5,795 nt of DNA from an uncultured Clostridia bacterium (GTDB lineage: Bacteria > Bacillota > Clostridia > Christensenellales > Borkfalkiaceae), in NCBI GenBank assembly GCA_947629605.1, contig CANREK010000091.1, positions 1-5,795 of the forward strand, given 5' to 3'. The number at the start of each line of letters is the position of its first letter. Position 1 is the first letter of the stretch. A model generated the notes under the pieces. That model ran no database searches and was not told the DNA's origin. It saw nothing but the letters and a program-made list of their open reading frames with translations. The translations under genes and the position numbers were made by a program. Below, piece by piece: positions 1 through 5,780 of this stretch.

Positions 1-363
1 CGTCTTGCCGCTTCCCGTGGGGCCGAGGAGAAGGATGTTGCTCTTTTCGATCTCGACATCGTCCGCCTTGGCGCCGTCGACCATCGCATTGATGCGCTTG
101 TAGTGATTGTACACCGCGACGGACAGGACACGCTTTGCCTTATCCTGCCCAATGATGTATTTATCGAGCTCATCCTTGATCTCTGAGGGCTTTTTGAGCT
201 CCACCTTCTCGTTGGGCGTGGCGGAAGGGGCCTTATCGATCATGTCCCTGCAAAGTTCCACGCATTCGTCGCAGATGAAGATCCCCTCGGGACCCGCGAT
301 GAGTTTTTTGACTTTGGACTTCTCCTTCCCGCAGAAGGAGCAGCGCTGTTCATATTTTGCCAT
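1..363 (-). CDS. clpX: ATP-dependent Clp protease ATP-binding subunit ClpX (N-terminal 121 codons, cut by window edge)
   Basis: ClpX is the hexameric AAA+ unfoldase that recognises tagged or misfolded proteins and threads them into ClpP in the cytoplasm. Only the N-terminus is present: MAKYEQRCSFCGKEKSKV begins a four-cysteine zinc-binding domain with Cys8, Cys11, Cys31 and Cys34 (residues about 5-45). A linker follows, then the ClpX-typical stretch DKYIIGQDKAKRVLSVAVYN (about 67-86), and the Walker A motif GPTGSGKT at residues 114-121, which is exactly where the window ends. The reading frame is open to base 1, so the gene continues outside; full ClpX proteins are about 410-430 residues. The ATG at 361-363 is preceded by GGAG (370-373) with 6 nt spacing, inside the 18-bp gap after the clpP stop. 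It is almost certainly co-transcribed with tig and clpP. The identification is very secure because the zinc finger separates ClpX from ClpA, ClpC and HslU. Confidence 0.97.
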   Translation of the reverse strand, partial: MAKYEQRCSFCGKEKSKVKKLIAGPEGIFICDECVELCRDMIDKAPSATPNEKVELKKPSEIKDELDKYIIGQDKAKRVLSVAVYNHYKRINAMVDGAKADDVEIEKSNILLLGPTGSGKT

Positions 364-381
364 TCTTTTCTCCGAATTGAT

Positions 382-972
382 TTAACGCTTGAAATACACC
401 TTGTCGATGAGGCCGTACTGCATCGCCTCTTCGGCGGAGAGGTAGTTGTCTCTGTCGGTATCGCGGGCGATCTCCTCGTAGCTTCTCCCCGTGTTCTCGG
501 CGAGGATGCTTGTCATCTTCGACTTGATTTTGAGGATATGGTCGGCTTGGATCTTGATGTCGCTGGCCTGACCCTGTGCTCCGCCGAGGGGCTGGTGGAT
601 CATGATCTCGCTGTTGGGGAGAGCATACCGTTTGCCCTTCTGCCCCGCCGCAAGCAGGAACGCGCCCATGGAGGCGGCGAGCCCGATGCAGATCGTGGAG
701 ACATCGCACTTGATGTAATTCATGGTGTCGTAGATCGCCATGCCCGCCGAGACCGACCCGCCGGGGCTGTTGATGTAGAGGGAGATGTCCTTGCCGGGGT
801 CCTTCCCTTCCAGATAGATGAGCTGGGCGACGACGGTGTTGGCAAGTGCGTCGTCGATCTCGCCCGAGAGGAAGATGATCCTGTCCTCGAGAAGGCGGGA
901 ATAGAGGTCATAACTGCGCTCGCCGCTCGACGTGCGCTCCACAACATAGGGAATGAGTACGTTCTTTGTCAT
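382..972 (-). CDS. clpP: ATP-dependent Clp protease proteolytic subunit ClpP
   Basis: ClpP is the serine peptidase that forms a barrel of two heptameric rings and degrades polypeptides fed in by ClpX or ClpC. The 196-residue length is normal for the family. The catalytic triad is visible: Ser101 in IGLAASMGAF, His126 in SEIMIHQPLGG, and Asp175 in RDTDRDNYLSAEEA. The 25- and 49-residue spacings match those I recall for E. coli ClpP. The SPGGSV oxyanion-loop motif is at 69-74, and the N-terminal part MTKNVLIPYVVERTSSGERSYD has the usual start with no long propeptide. The start at 970-972 has a GGAG (981-984) 8 nt upstream, directly abutting the tig stop. The gene lies 12 bp after tig and 18 bp before clpX, as in many bacterial tig-clpP-clpX operons. 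Nothing is odd: the triad and oligomerisation regions look intact. Confidence 0.98.
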   Translation of the reverse strand: MTKNVLIPYVVERTSSGERSYDLYSRLLEDRIIFLSGEIDDALANTVVAQLIYLEGKDPGKDISLYINSPGGSVSAGMAIYDTMNYIKCDVSTICIGLAASMGAFLLAAGQKGKRYALPNSEIMIHQPLGGAQGQASDIKIQADHILKIKSKMTSILAENTGRSYEEIARDTDRDNYLSAEEAMQYGLIDKVYFKR

Positions 973-987
973 AATCTTTTCTCCTTA
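970..987 (-). promoter_or_regulatory. clpP ribosome binding site abutting the tig stop codon
   Basis: Read on the minus strand, the tig stop TAA (985-987) runs straight into GGAG (981-984), then 8 nt, then the clpP ATG (970-972). A ribosome finishing tig would sit on the clpP Shine-Dalgarno, an arrangement that suits coupled translation. Coupling is inferred; the sequence shows only the abutment. Confidence 0.75.
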
Positions 988-2301
988 TTCCGCCTTGGGT
1001 TCTTCGGTATAGAGGACCATATCGTTGTTTGCGATGAGGAAGTCGAACAGCTTGGTGATCTTGATGTCGTTCTCGATGTATTCTCTCTGGCGAGGGTCGA
1101 GCGTCTTTTCGTACTCCGCGGGCTCCTTGCCGACGGATGCCGCCTGTTCGGCGATCTTGGCGCTTACCTCTTCTTCGCTCGCCGTGATGTTCTCATCCTT
1201 CAAGAGCTTTTCGATGATGAGCTGGTGCAGGACCATCTTCTTGGCATCCTCTTCGAAGTTCTTCTTGTATTCCTCGCGGGTGGTGCCGATGTATTGATAG
1301 TAATCCTCGGGGCGGATGCCTTGATACATGATGTTCTGCTCCATTCTTTGCAGATCCATCTCCTCCTGCCGCTCGATGAGGGCATCGGGGATCTCGGCGG
1401 AAGCCGTCTTTGCGATGGCTTCGAGAATGGCATTCTCCGTCTCGTTGCGGGAGCGGGATTCGGCGTTCTTTTCAAGACGCGTTCTGACCTTTTCCTTGTA
1501 GGCGTCGAGGCTGTCCGCGCCGAGCTTTTTGACGAATTCCTCGTCGAGCGCGGGAAGCTCCTTACCCGTGATCTTGTGGAGTGTGACGGTGAACACGGCG
1601 GGCCGGCCCTTTAAGGATTCCTCTTGGTAGTCCTCGGGGAAGGTGACGCCGATGTCCTTGGTTTCGCCGATGCTCATGCCGACGACGCCCTCTTCAAAAC
1701 CGGGGATGAAGCTGTGGGAGCCGAGCACAAGGTCGTACCCTTCGGCCGTGCCGCCCTCGAAGGCGACGCCGTCTTTCTTGCCGACGAAGTCGATATTGAC
1801 GGTGTCCTCCATGGCCGCGGGGCGGTCGGTGACGTCGACATTCTTTGCAAGGCGCTTTCTCGTGGCCTCGATGTCCCGTTCGACGTCGGCATCCGTAACA
1901 GTATACTCATACTTGTTGATTTTTATACCCTTGTACTGCCCGATCGTGACTTCGGGCATGACGGGCACGGTGGCGATGAGAACGACGTGCGTCTCCGAAA
2001 AATCGTCGCCCAAGGAGAGCGAGGGTTCGCCGACTGCCGTGAAGTTGTCCTTCTCCTTTTCGAGAATGGCGCCGTAGTGTTCGTCGTAGAGAAGATTCAA
2101 AGCCTCCTCATAGAAGAGCCCCTTACCGTAGTACATTTCGAGCACGGACTTGGGCGCCTTGCCCTTGCGGAAGCCGTTGACGGTGTACTTTTTCCTGTTT
2201 TGCAGATACGCCTTGTCGTTCGCCGCTTCCCATTCCTCGGGCGTGAAGGCGATTTCGATCTTGACGGTACTCTTTTCTGCGGGGGTGACTGTGTAATTCA
2301 T
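985..2301 (-). CDS. tig: Trigger factor (ribosome-associated chaperone and peptidyl-prolyl isomerase)
   Basis: Trigger factor docks next to the ribosome exit tunnel and shields emerging chains; it also has prolyl isomerase activity. The 438-residue length fits the family. Three domains can be followed. The N-terminal ribosome-binding domain (about 1-115) carries the signature loop GFRKGKAP at 43-50. An FKBP-type isomerase domain (about 160-245) includes DTVNIDFVGKKDGVAFEGG and the segment HSFIPGFEEGVVGMSIGETK near 196-215. A long helical C-terminal chaperone domain (about 246-438) begins LPALDEEFVKKLGADSLDAY. The start at 2299-2301 is supported by AGGAG (GGAG at 2311-2314) 9 nt upstream and by the family-like opening MNYTVTPAEKSTVKIEIAFT. 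It is the first gene of the tig-clpP-clpX operon and diverges from rqcH. The C-terminus is acidic and ends EEPKAE, with no sign of truncation. Confidence 0.97.
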   Translation of the reverse strand: MNYTVTPAEKSTVKIEIAFTPEEWEAANDKAYLQNRKKYTVNGFRKGKAPKSVLEMYYGKGLFYEEALNLLYDEHYGAILEKEKDNFTAVGEPSLSLGDDFSETHVVLIATVPVMPEVTIGQYKGIKINKYEYTVTDADVERDIEATRKRLAKNVDVTDRPAAMEDTVNIDFVGKKDGVAFEGGTAEGYDLVLGSHSFIPGFEEGVVGMSIGETKDIGVTFPEDYQEESLKGRPAVFTVTLHKITGKELPALDEEFVKKLGADSLDAYKEKVRTRLEKNAESRSRNETENAILEAIAKTASAEIPDALIERQEEMDLQRMEQNIMYQGIRPEDYYQYIGTTREEYKKNFEEDAKKMVLHQLIIEKLLKDENITASEEEVSAKIAEQAASVGKEPAEYEKTLDPRQREYIENDIKITKLFDFLIANNDMVLYTEEPKAE

Positions 2302-2343
2302 ATATTTTTACTCCTGTCTGAATTTTTCCGATCGCTACATTCC

Positions 2344-2352
2344 ATTTTAACA
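2344..2352 (-). promoter_or_regulatory. Candidate extended -10 promoter for tig-clpP-clpX
   Basis: On the minus strand the bases TGTTAAAAT (2352 down to 2344) form an extended -10 element, TGn followed by TAAAAT, one mismatch from TATAAT. No good TTGACA-like -35 lies 16-18 nt upstream (the best is TTTTCT), which is tolerable for an extended -10 promoter. Transcription would start near 2337, giving a leader of about 36 nt before the tig ATG. I saw no CtsR-type GGTCAAA repeat and no CIRCE-type inverted repeat in the region, so heat-shock control by those repressors is not supported here. Confidence 0.5.
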
Positions 2353-2381
2353 TAAAGAACGCCAAAAGAAAAGCGATTTTA

Positions 2382-2410
2382 TTTACAATTTTATTTTTTT
2401 GGGATATAAT
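2382..2410 (+). promoter_or_regulatory. Near-consensus sigma-A-type promoter for rqcH
   Basis: TTTACA at 2382-2387 and a perfect TATAAT at 2405-2410 are separated by exactly 17 nt, one mismatch from the housekeeping consensus overall. The spacer is T-rich and the upstream DNA is A/T-rich. The predicted start, about 2416-2418, leaves a leader of about 22 nt before the chosen rqcH ATG. The promoter is back to back with the candidate tig promoter, the two -10 boxes lying about 55 bp apart. Confidence 0.85.
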
Positions 2411-2426
2411 GGGAGAACAGAATGCA

Positions 2427-2442
2427 AAGGAGGGCAACGATG
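2427..2442 (+). promoter_or_regulatory. Strong ribosome binding site that sets the rqcH start
   Basis: AAGGAGG (2427-2433) lies 6 nt before the ATG at 2440-2442. The in-frame ATG at 2422-2424 is rejected as the start because it lies about 5 nt from the predicted transcription start, has no Shine-Dalgarno of its own, and sits just upstream of this one. Confidence 0.85.
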
Positions 2443-4077
2443 CCTCAGGATGCCTTCACGCTCCGCCTCATCGCAAAGGAGCTCAACGCCGCGCTCGCGG
2501 GCGGGAAGATCAACCGCGTGAACCAACCCGACAGGGAGGAGCTCTCTCTCCTTATATACACGGGAAAGCGCACGCTTAAACTTGTTTTGAGTGCAAACGC
2601 CTCGGCATGCGGGGCATATTTTTGCGAGGAGGAACGGGAAAACCCCGCCACCGCCCTCCCCTTCTGCATGCTGCTGAGAAAATATCTGCAAGGCGCGGAC
2701 ATCTTGGGCGTGGAGACGCCCGGGTTCGAGCGCATTCTCCTCTTCCGTCTCCTCTGCCACAGCGAATTCCAGACGGCGGAACGGGTGCTCGTCGCCGAGA
2801 TCATGGGCAAATACTCCAACCTCATTCTCACCGAGAACTGCGTCATCTTGGGAGCGCTCAAAACGACCTCTCTCGACGAGAACACCAAGCGCATGATCTT
2901 TTCGGGGGTGAAGTACGCCTTCCCCCTCCCGCAGGACAAGACGGACCCCTTCGACCTTCCCGCCCTCCGCGCCTGCCTCGCAAATTGCACGGGAGACAGG
3001 GCTGACTTCCTCTTCACCCATGTCCGCGGCCTCGCCCCGACCACCGCACAGACCATTGCCGACGGCTACACGGGCGGCGATTTCGCGCAATATGTGCACG
3101 ATTTTATTGCTTCCGACGAAATTTCTCCCCGCCTCATCGAGCGGAACGGCACGGCCGTCGACTTCGCCGCAAGGGGGAAAGTCGGCATTCCGTTTGCGAC
3201 GCTCTCCGAGGCGCAGTCCGAATTCTATCGGCGGAAACGCATCGAAAAGCGCTTTGACGGGCTCAGACGGAAGCTCCTCTCCGTGCTGCAAACCGCCCAA
3301 AGGAAGCAGGAAAAACAGCTGCAACAGAATCTCGAAAAGCAGCTCTCCTGCGAGGGCGCCGAGGAAAACCGCGTCAAGGGGGAACTGCTCACCGCCAATC
3401 TCTATGCCCTCGCAAGGGGGCAAAAGACTTGCGAGGTCGAGGATTGGAACACGGGCAAGAGGGTCAAAATTCCCCTCGATCCCCGCCTTTCCCCCGCCGA
3501 AAACGCACAGGCATACTATAAAAAATACAGAAAACAGAGGCGGACCGTCGAAATTCTCCGTCCCCGCGAGAAGGAGCTCCGCGACGAGATCACCTATCTT
3601 GAAAGTCTCACCGCCCTCGTCGGGAGCGCAAAGGAGGAAGATGACCTCAAAAGCGTTGAGGAAGAGATGCTCTCCGTCGGGCTCTTGGAGTTTCCCAAGG
3701 AGAAGAAAAAGGCCGCACGGCCGTCGATCCCCTTCCGCACATATGAATGCCGCGGCATGCGGGTGTATGCGGGGCGGAATAACCTGCAAAATGACGCACT
3801 TCTCCGCCAAAGTGCGCCCGAGGACATATGGCTGCACGCGCAGAGGTACCATTCCTGCCATGTCGTCATCAAATCGAGCGGAAAGGCTGTGCCCGACGAG
3901 GTTTTATCCCTTGCGGCGGGCGTCTGCGCCCTCTATTCGGATGGCGGCGGCGAAAAGATCCCCGTGGACTACTGCCCCGTGAAGTTCGTAAAAAAACCGC
4001 CCCATTCCAAGGCGGGATTTGTAATTTACTCGAATTTTAAGACGACGCTCGGCGACCCAAAGATAATTAAAAATTAA
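2440..4077 (+). CDS. rqcH: RqcH/FbpA-family NFACT protein (ribosome-associated quality control, alanine-tailing factor)
   Basis: RqcH proteins (older names FbpA, YloA) are bacterial relatives of eukaryotic Rqc2/NEMF. In Bacillus subtilis RqcH binds 50S subunits blocked by peptidyl-tRNA, recruits tRNA-Ala and adds a C-terminal alanine tail that marks the chain for ClpXP. From the chosen start the protein has 545 residues. NFACT-N (about 1-175) has GGKINRVNQPDREE, the FCMLLRKYLQG helix at 75-85 and EIMGKYSNLIL at 120-130. A helix-hairpin-helix-like segment is near 195-215. Charged, probably coiled-coil regions lie around 255-305 and 355-415. NFACT-R (about 430-540) has RVYAGRNNLQNDAL, EDIWLHA and VDYCPVKFVKKPPHSKAGFVIYSN. 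The position equivalent to B. subtilis Asp97-Arg98 is Glu97-Arg98 here (GFERILLF). The last residues KIIKN come from A/T-only DNA at the edge of a repeat, so the extreme C-terminus may be altered. A surface fibronectin-binding role, suggested by the old name, is unlikely: no signal peptide or membrane segment is present. Confidence 0.93.
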   Translation: MPQDAFTLRLIAKELNAALAGGKINRVNQPDREELSLLIYTGKRTLKLVLSANASACGAYFCEEERENPATALPFCMLLRKYLQGADILGVETPGFERILLFRLLCHSEFQTAERVLVAEIMGKYSNLILTENCVILGALKTTSLDENTKRMIFSGVKYAFPLPQDKTDPFDLPALRACLANCTGDRADFLFTHVRGLAPTTAQTIADGYTGGDFAQYVHDFIASDEISPRLIERNGTAVDFAARGKVGIPFATLSEAQSEFYRRKRIEKRFDGLRRKLLSVLQTAQRKQEKQLQQNLEKQLSCEGAEENRVKGELLTANLYALARGQKTCEVEDWNTGKRVKIPLDPRLSPAENAQAYYKKYRKQRRTVEILRPREKELRDEITYLESLTALVGSAKEEDDLKSVEEEMLSVGLLEFPKEKKKAARPSIPFRTYECRGMRVYAGRNNLQNDALLRQSAPEDIWLHAQRYHSCHVVIKSSGKAVPDEVLSLAAGVCALYSDGGGEKIPVDYCPVKFVKKPPHSKAGFVIYSNFKTTLGDPKIIKN

Positions 4078-4098
4078 AAATTATAAATTAAAAATTAT
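4063..4098. repeat. A/T-only tract with three copies of a 12-mer, overlapping the rqcH stop
   Basis: Thirty-six consecutive A or T bases stand out sharply from the GC-rich genes. The 12-mer AATTAAAAATTA occurs at 4065-4076, 4072-4083 (overlapping the first) and 4086-4097. The rqcH stop TAA (4075-4077) and its last four codons lie inside the tract. On either strand it holds A- and T-runs that could help terminate transcription, but no GC stem stands directly upstream of it for rqcH. It directly precedes the hairpin element and may belong to the same insertion. Confidence 0.85.
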
Positions 4099-4116
4099 GG
4101 TAGAGCAATTAGAACA

Positions 4117-4221
4117 ACACCCCCTCAGTCACCTACGGTGACAGCTCCCCCTCAAGGGGGAGCCAAGACCCTCTTGCCCACCCCTCGAGGGGTGGGTGTC
4201 ACGCAGTGACGGGAGGGGTGT
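4117..4221. mobile_element. MITE-like non-coding element built from abutting hairpins
   Basis: This stretch between the convergent rqcH and hemZ genes folds almost without gaps into five perfect hairpins. They are GTCACC-TAC-GGTGAC (4128-4142), GCTCCCCCT-CA-AGGGGGAGC (4144-4163), CAAGA-CCC-TCTTG (4164-4176), the 20-bp palindrome centred on CTCGAG (4177-4196), and GTCAC-GCA-GTGAC (4198-4210). Only positions 4143 and 4197 are left between them. The ends are imperfect inverted repeats: both read ACACCCC inward, followed by a GTCAC/GTGAC hairpin. No coding sequence is present. A partial copy lies inverted at 5676-5702, so the module is dispersed. It could be a miniature inverted-repeat element or a REP-like sequence, or could act as a shared transcription end for the two converging genes. 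Mobility is inferred. Confidence 0.65.
4194..4220 (+). repeat. 27-bp inverted repeat flanking hemZ, copy 1
   Basis: The reverse complement of these 27 bases matches 5676-5702 at 25 positions by direct comparison. The shared part contains the GTCAC-NNN-GTGAC hairpin and the CACCCC run. It forms the right end of the hairpin element and lies 12 bp beyond the hemZ stop codon. Confidence 0.85.
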
Positions 4222-4229
4222 GTGCGGCC

Positions 4230-4244
4230 CGCTCATTCTGAGCG
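4230..4244 (-). repeat. Small hairpin overlapping the hemZ stop codon
   Basis: CGCTCA-TTC-TGAGCG is a perfect 6-bp stem with a 3-nt loop. The hemZ stop (4233-4235) lies in one arm and the last three sense codons extend through the loop and other arm. It has the same short-stem, three-base-loop design as the neighbouring repeat hairpins. No T-run follows on the minus strand, so it is not a classical intrinsic terminator. Confidence 0.55.
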
Positions 4245-5609
4245 CGACCACAGCTTATTCTTTTCAGTTATGATCTTCTCCACCTTGTCGAGGTAGGTCG
4301 GAATGTCTTTCGGGGAGCCGTACCGTTCGATGCGGCCTTCCCCCAAAAATACCTTTTTGGTGATGGCGTTGGCGCCGACGGCGAGATTGTCGCAGATCTC
4401 CTCCATCACATCCACGTTGTAGACGCACGCCTTGCCCGGCTTGGCCCAGCCGACGTTCTCATGCGCCCCCGCCATGTACTTTTGACGGTAGAGATAGTAG
4501 GGCTCGTACCCCGCGGCGGTGAGCCTCTCGCGGGAATAGGCGATCATGTCCGCAAGCAGCGCGTCGGGCAGAATCGAGGTCTCCTCTTTGAGTTTTGCAC
4601 CCTTTTTGAGGCACAGGGTGTGGATCGTGATGTTCGCGGGGGCGAGGCGCACCGCCGTGTCGACGCTCATTTTGAACTCTTCGAGGCTCTCGCCCGTGAG
4701 CCCCGCGATGAGGTCGCAGTTGATGTCGAACCCATAGGGCTCGGCCATGGCAAAGGCCTCGATGACCTGCGCCGCCGTGTGCTTTCTGCCGATGGCCGCA
4801 AGGGTGCGGTCGGAGAAGCTCTGGGCGTTGATACAGATGCGCGTGACGCCGAAATCGCGACATAAGTGCAATTTTTTTGGGGTGAAGGTGTCGGGGCGCC
4901 CCGCTTCCACCGTGAATTCACAGCCGTTTTTGCGGAGCGGTGAGAGCATTTTGAGCACGGCTTCGAGCTCGTCCTCTTCGAGCACAAAGGGCGTGCCGCC
5001 GCCGATGTAGACGGAACGCAAGTTGCCGATGAGGGGCCCTGCGGCGTCGAGTTCGCGGGAGAGCGCCTCCAAATAGGCGGGCATATACTTCCTTGTCTGC
5101 GCGATGGGCGCCGTGATAAAGGAGCAGTAGATGCATTTTGTCGGGCAGAAGGGCAGCGAGACGAAGAGGTCGCACCCTTCCCCCCTTTGATAGATGCCCC
5201 GTTGCCCCGCGATGACCCGCCCGACGAGGTCGGTGTTCTCCGGGGAGACGCAGAGTTTTTGGAAGAGCGAGGCGAATTCCCCCGTCTTTTCGAGCTGTTG
5301 ATAGGCGAGGCGGGTCGGGCGAATGCCCGTGAGCGACCCCCACGGCAGCTGTTTTTGCAATGTTTCCGAGAGAACCTTATAGAGCGAGAGCTTGGCAAAT
5401 CGCTTCATAAGGCTCTTTTTTTCGAGCGCAGATGAAAATTCCTCTTCCTCGGAGAAGGAGAACTCCTTTCCGTCAAAGAGGATGCGATTTTGAAAGGTTG
5501 TGCCGCTTTGAGTTGTCTCTTGCCCGATCTCCAAGGCCTCGGCGCCCTCAAAGAGACGCACGACGTCCATGAGTTCAGGTTCGAGCCATGCTTCGGAACA
5601 TGTGATCAT
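4233..5609 (-). CDS. hemZ: HemZ-like radical SAM protein (coproporphyrinogen III dehydrogenase-like)
   Basis: This 458-residue protein is a radical S-adenosylmethionine enzyme of the HemN/HemW superfamily, closest in appearance to the HemZ (YhaV) branch of Bacillota. The cluster-binding cysteines are Cys155, Cys159 and Cys162 in LPFCPTKCIYCSF. The SAM-contacting glycine motif is YIGGGTP at 201-207. The long N-terminal extension ending PWGSLTGIRPTR (89-100) and the C-terminal YLYRQKYMAGAHENVGW (373-389) are what I associate with HemZ rather than HemN or HemW. HemZ has been linked to oxygen-independent conversion of coproporphyrinogen III to protoporphyrinogen IX, but its true reaction is less secure than that of HemN, and no other haem gene is in the window. 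An in-frame TGA (5613-5615) two codons upstream makes the ATG at 5607-5609 the first possible start there. The Shine-Dalgarno, GGGTGA (5613-5618), is weak. The gene converges on rqcH and has repeat DNA on both sides. Confidence 0.85.
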   Translation of the reverse strand: MITCSEAWLEPELMDVVRLFEGAEALEIGQETTQSGTTFQNRILFDGKEFSFSEEEEFSSALEKKSLMKRFAKLSLYKVLSETLQKQLPWGSLTGIRPTRLAYQQLEKTGEFASLFQKLCVSPENTDLVGRVIAGQRGIYQRGEGCDLFVSLPFCPTKCIYCSFITAPIAQTRKYMPAYLEALSRELDAAGPLIGNLRSVYIGGGTPFVLEEDELEAVLKMLSPLRKNGCEFTVEAGRPDTFTPKKLHLCRDFGVTRICINAQSFSDRTLAAIGRKHTAAQVIEAFAMAEPYGFDINCDLIAGLTGESLEEFKMSVDTAVRLAPANITIHTLCLKKGAKLKEETSILPDALLADMIAYSRERLTAAGYEPYYLYRQKYMAGAHENVGWAKPGKACVYNVDVMEEICDNLAVGANAITKKVFLGEGRIERYGSPKDIPTYLDKVEKIITEKNKLWSRSE

Positions 5610-5675
5610 TTTTCACCCGTATCTCGCGTTTTCGCGCTATAAGTTGCATTTTTTTGTGATGGTCTATGGTTGACC
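5610..5675 (-). promoter_or_regulatory. hemZ leader with only a weak promoter candidate
   Basis: On the minus strand TTATAG (5644 down to 5639) could be a -10 box, with TAGACC about 18 nt upstream as a poor -35. Between it and the gene lies a 4-bp hairpin CGCG-TTTT-CGCG (5625-5636). Nothing in this leader is close to consensus, so the true promoter may lie elsewhere or need an activator. Confidence 0.25.
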
Positions 5676-5702
5676 CACCCCTTCCGTCACTTCGTGACAC
5701 CC
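5676..5702 (-). repeat. 27-bp inverted repeat flanking hemZ, copy 2
   Basis: Inverted partner of 4194-4220 (25 of 27 matching). It includes the hairpin GTCAC-TTC-GTGAC at 5686-5698. Both differences near the hairpin are single-base changes, one of them in the 3-nt loop, so the stem is kept. The flanking sequence does not match the first copy, so only this module is shared. Confidence 0.85.
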
Positions 5703-5706
5703 TCGC

Positions 5707-5726
5707 GCACGGGTAGAAACCCGTGC
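5707..5726. repeat. Perfect 8-bp hairpin GCACGGGT-AGAA-ACCCGTGC
   Basis: A GC-rich perfect stem with a 4-nt loop, lying 4 bp beyond the inverted repeat copy. No T-run follows on either strand, so an intrinsic terminator is not supported. It appears to be another module of the same hairpin-rich intergenic DNA. Confidence 0.7.
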
Positions 5727-5733
5727 TTGGTCG

Positions 5734-5762
5734 GCATTTGCCCGTTGCATATGGGCAAATGC
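5734..5762. repeat. Perfect 10-bp hairpin GCATTTGCCC / GGGCAAATGC
   Basis: Two perfectly complementary 10-base arms (5734-5743 and 5753-5762) are separated by 9 nt; a G-T and a T-A pair could shorten the loop to 5 nt. An A/T-rich stretch follows on the plus strand but lacks a continuous T-run. It could be a weak terminator for a gene outside the window, or another repeat module. Confidence 0.65.
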
Positions 5763-5780
5763 TATAAGAATTTTGCGCTA

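Noticed and set aside
538..1614. A 358-codon open frame on the plus strand opposite clpP and tig
   Set aside because: It spans two well-identified genes on the other strand, has a low-complexity composition typical of antisense frames, and has no convincing ribosome binding site or domain.
1624..2355. A 243-codon plus-strand frame opposite the first half of tig
   Set aside because: It is an antisense shadow of the trigger factor N-terminal and isomerase domains; no recognisable motif.
2422..2439. Upstream in-frame ATG as the rqcH start
   Set aside because: It lies only about 5 nt from the predicted transcription start and in front of the strong AAGGAGG, which is correctly spaced for the ATG at 2440.
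2302..2439. CtsR or HrcA (CIRCE) operator controlling the clp operon
   Set aside because: No GGTCAAA tandem heptads and no CIRCE-type inverted repeat could be found on either strand.
2383..3861. A 492-codon open frame on the minus strand opposite rqcH
   Set aside because: It is a shadow of a GC-rich gene. Its translation shows no family motifs, it covers the rqcH promoter and start, and the plus-strand frame encodes an unmistakable NFACT protein.
2440..4077. Surface fibronectin-binding adhesin
   Set aside because: The old family name FbpA suggests it, but there is no signal peptide, anchor or membrane segment, and the domain order is that of the ribosome-binding NFACT proteins.
4144..4163. 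Intrinsic terminator for rqcH
   Set aside because: The stem is strong, but the following bases are CAAGACCC with no T-run, and it is one of several abutting hairpins. A role in termination is possible but the classical pattern is absent.
4117..4221. CRISPR array
   Set aside because: The repeats are hairpins of different sequence and length with no regular spacers, and no cas gene is present.
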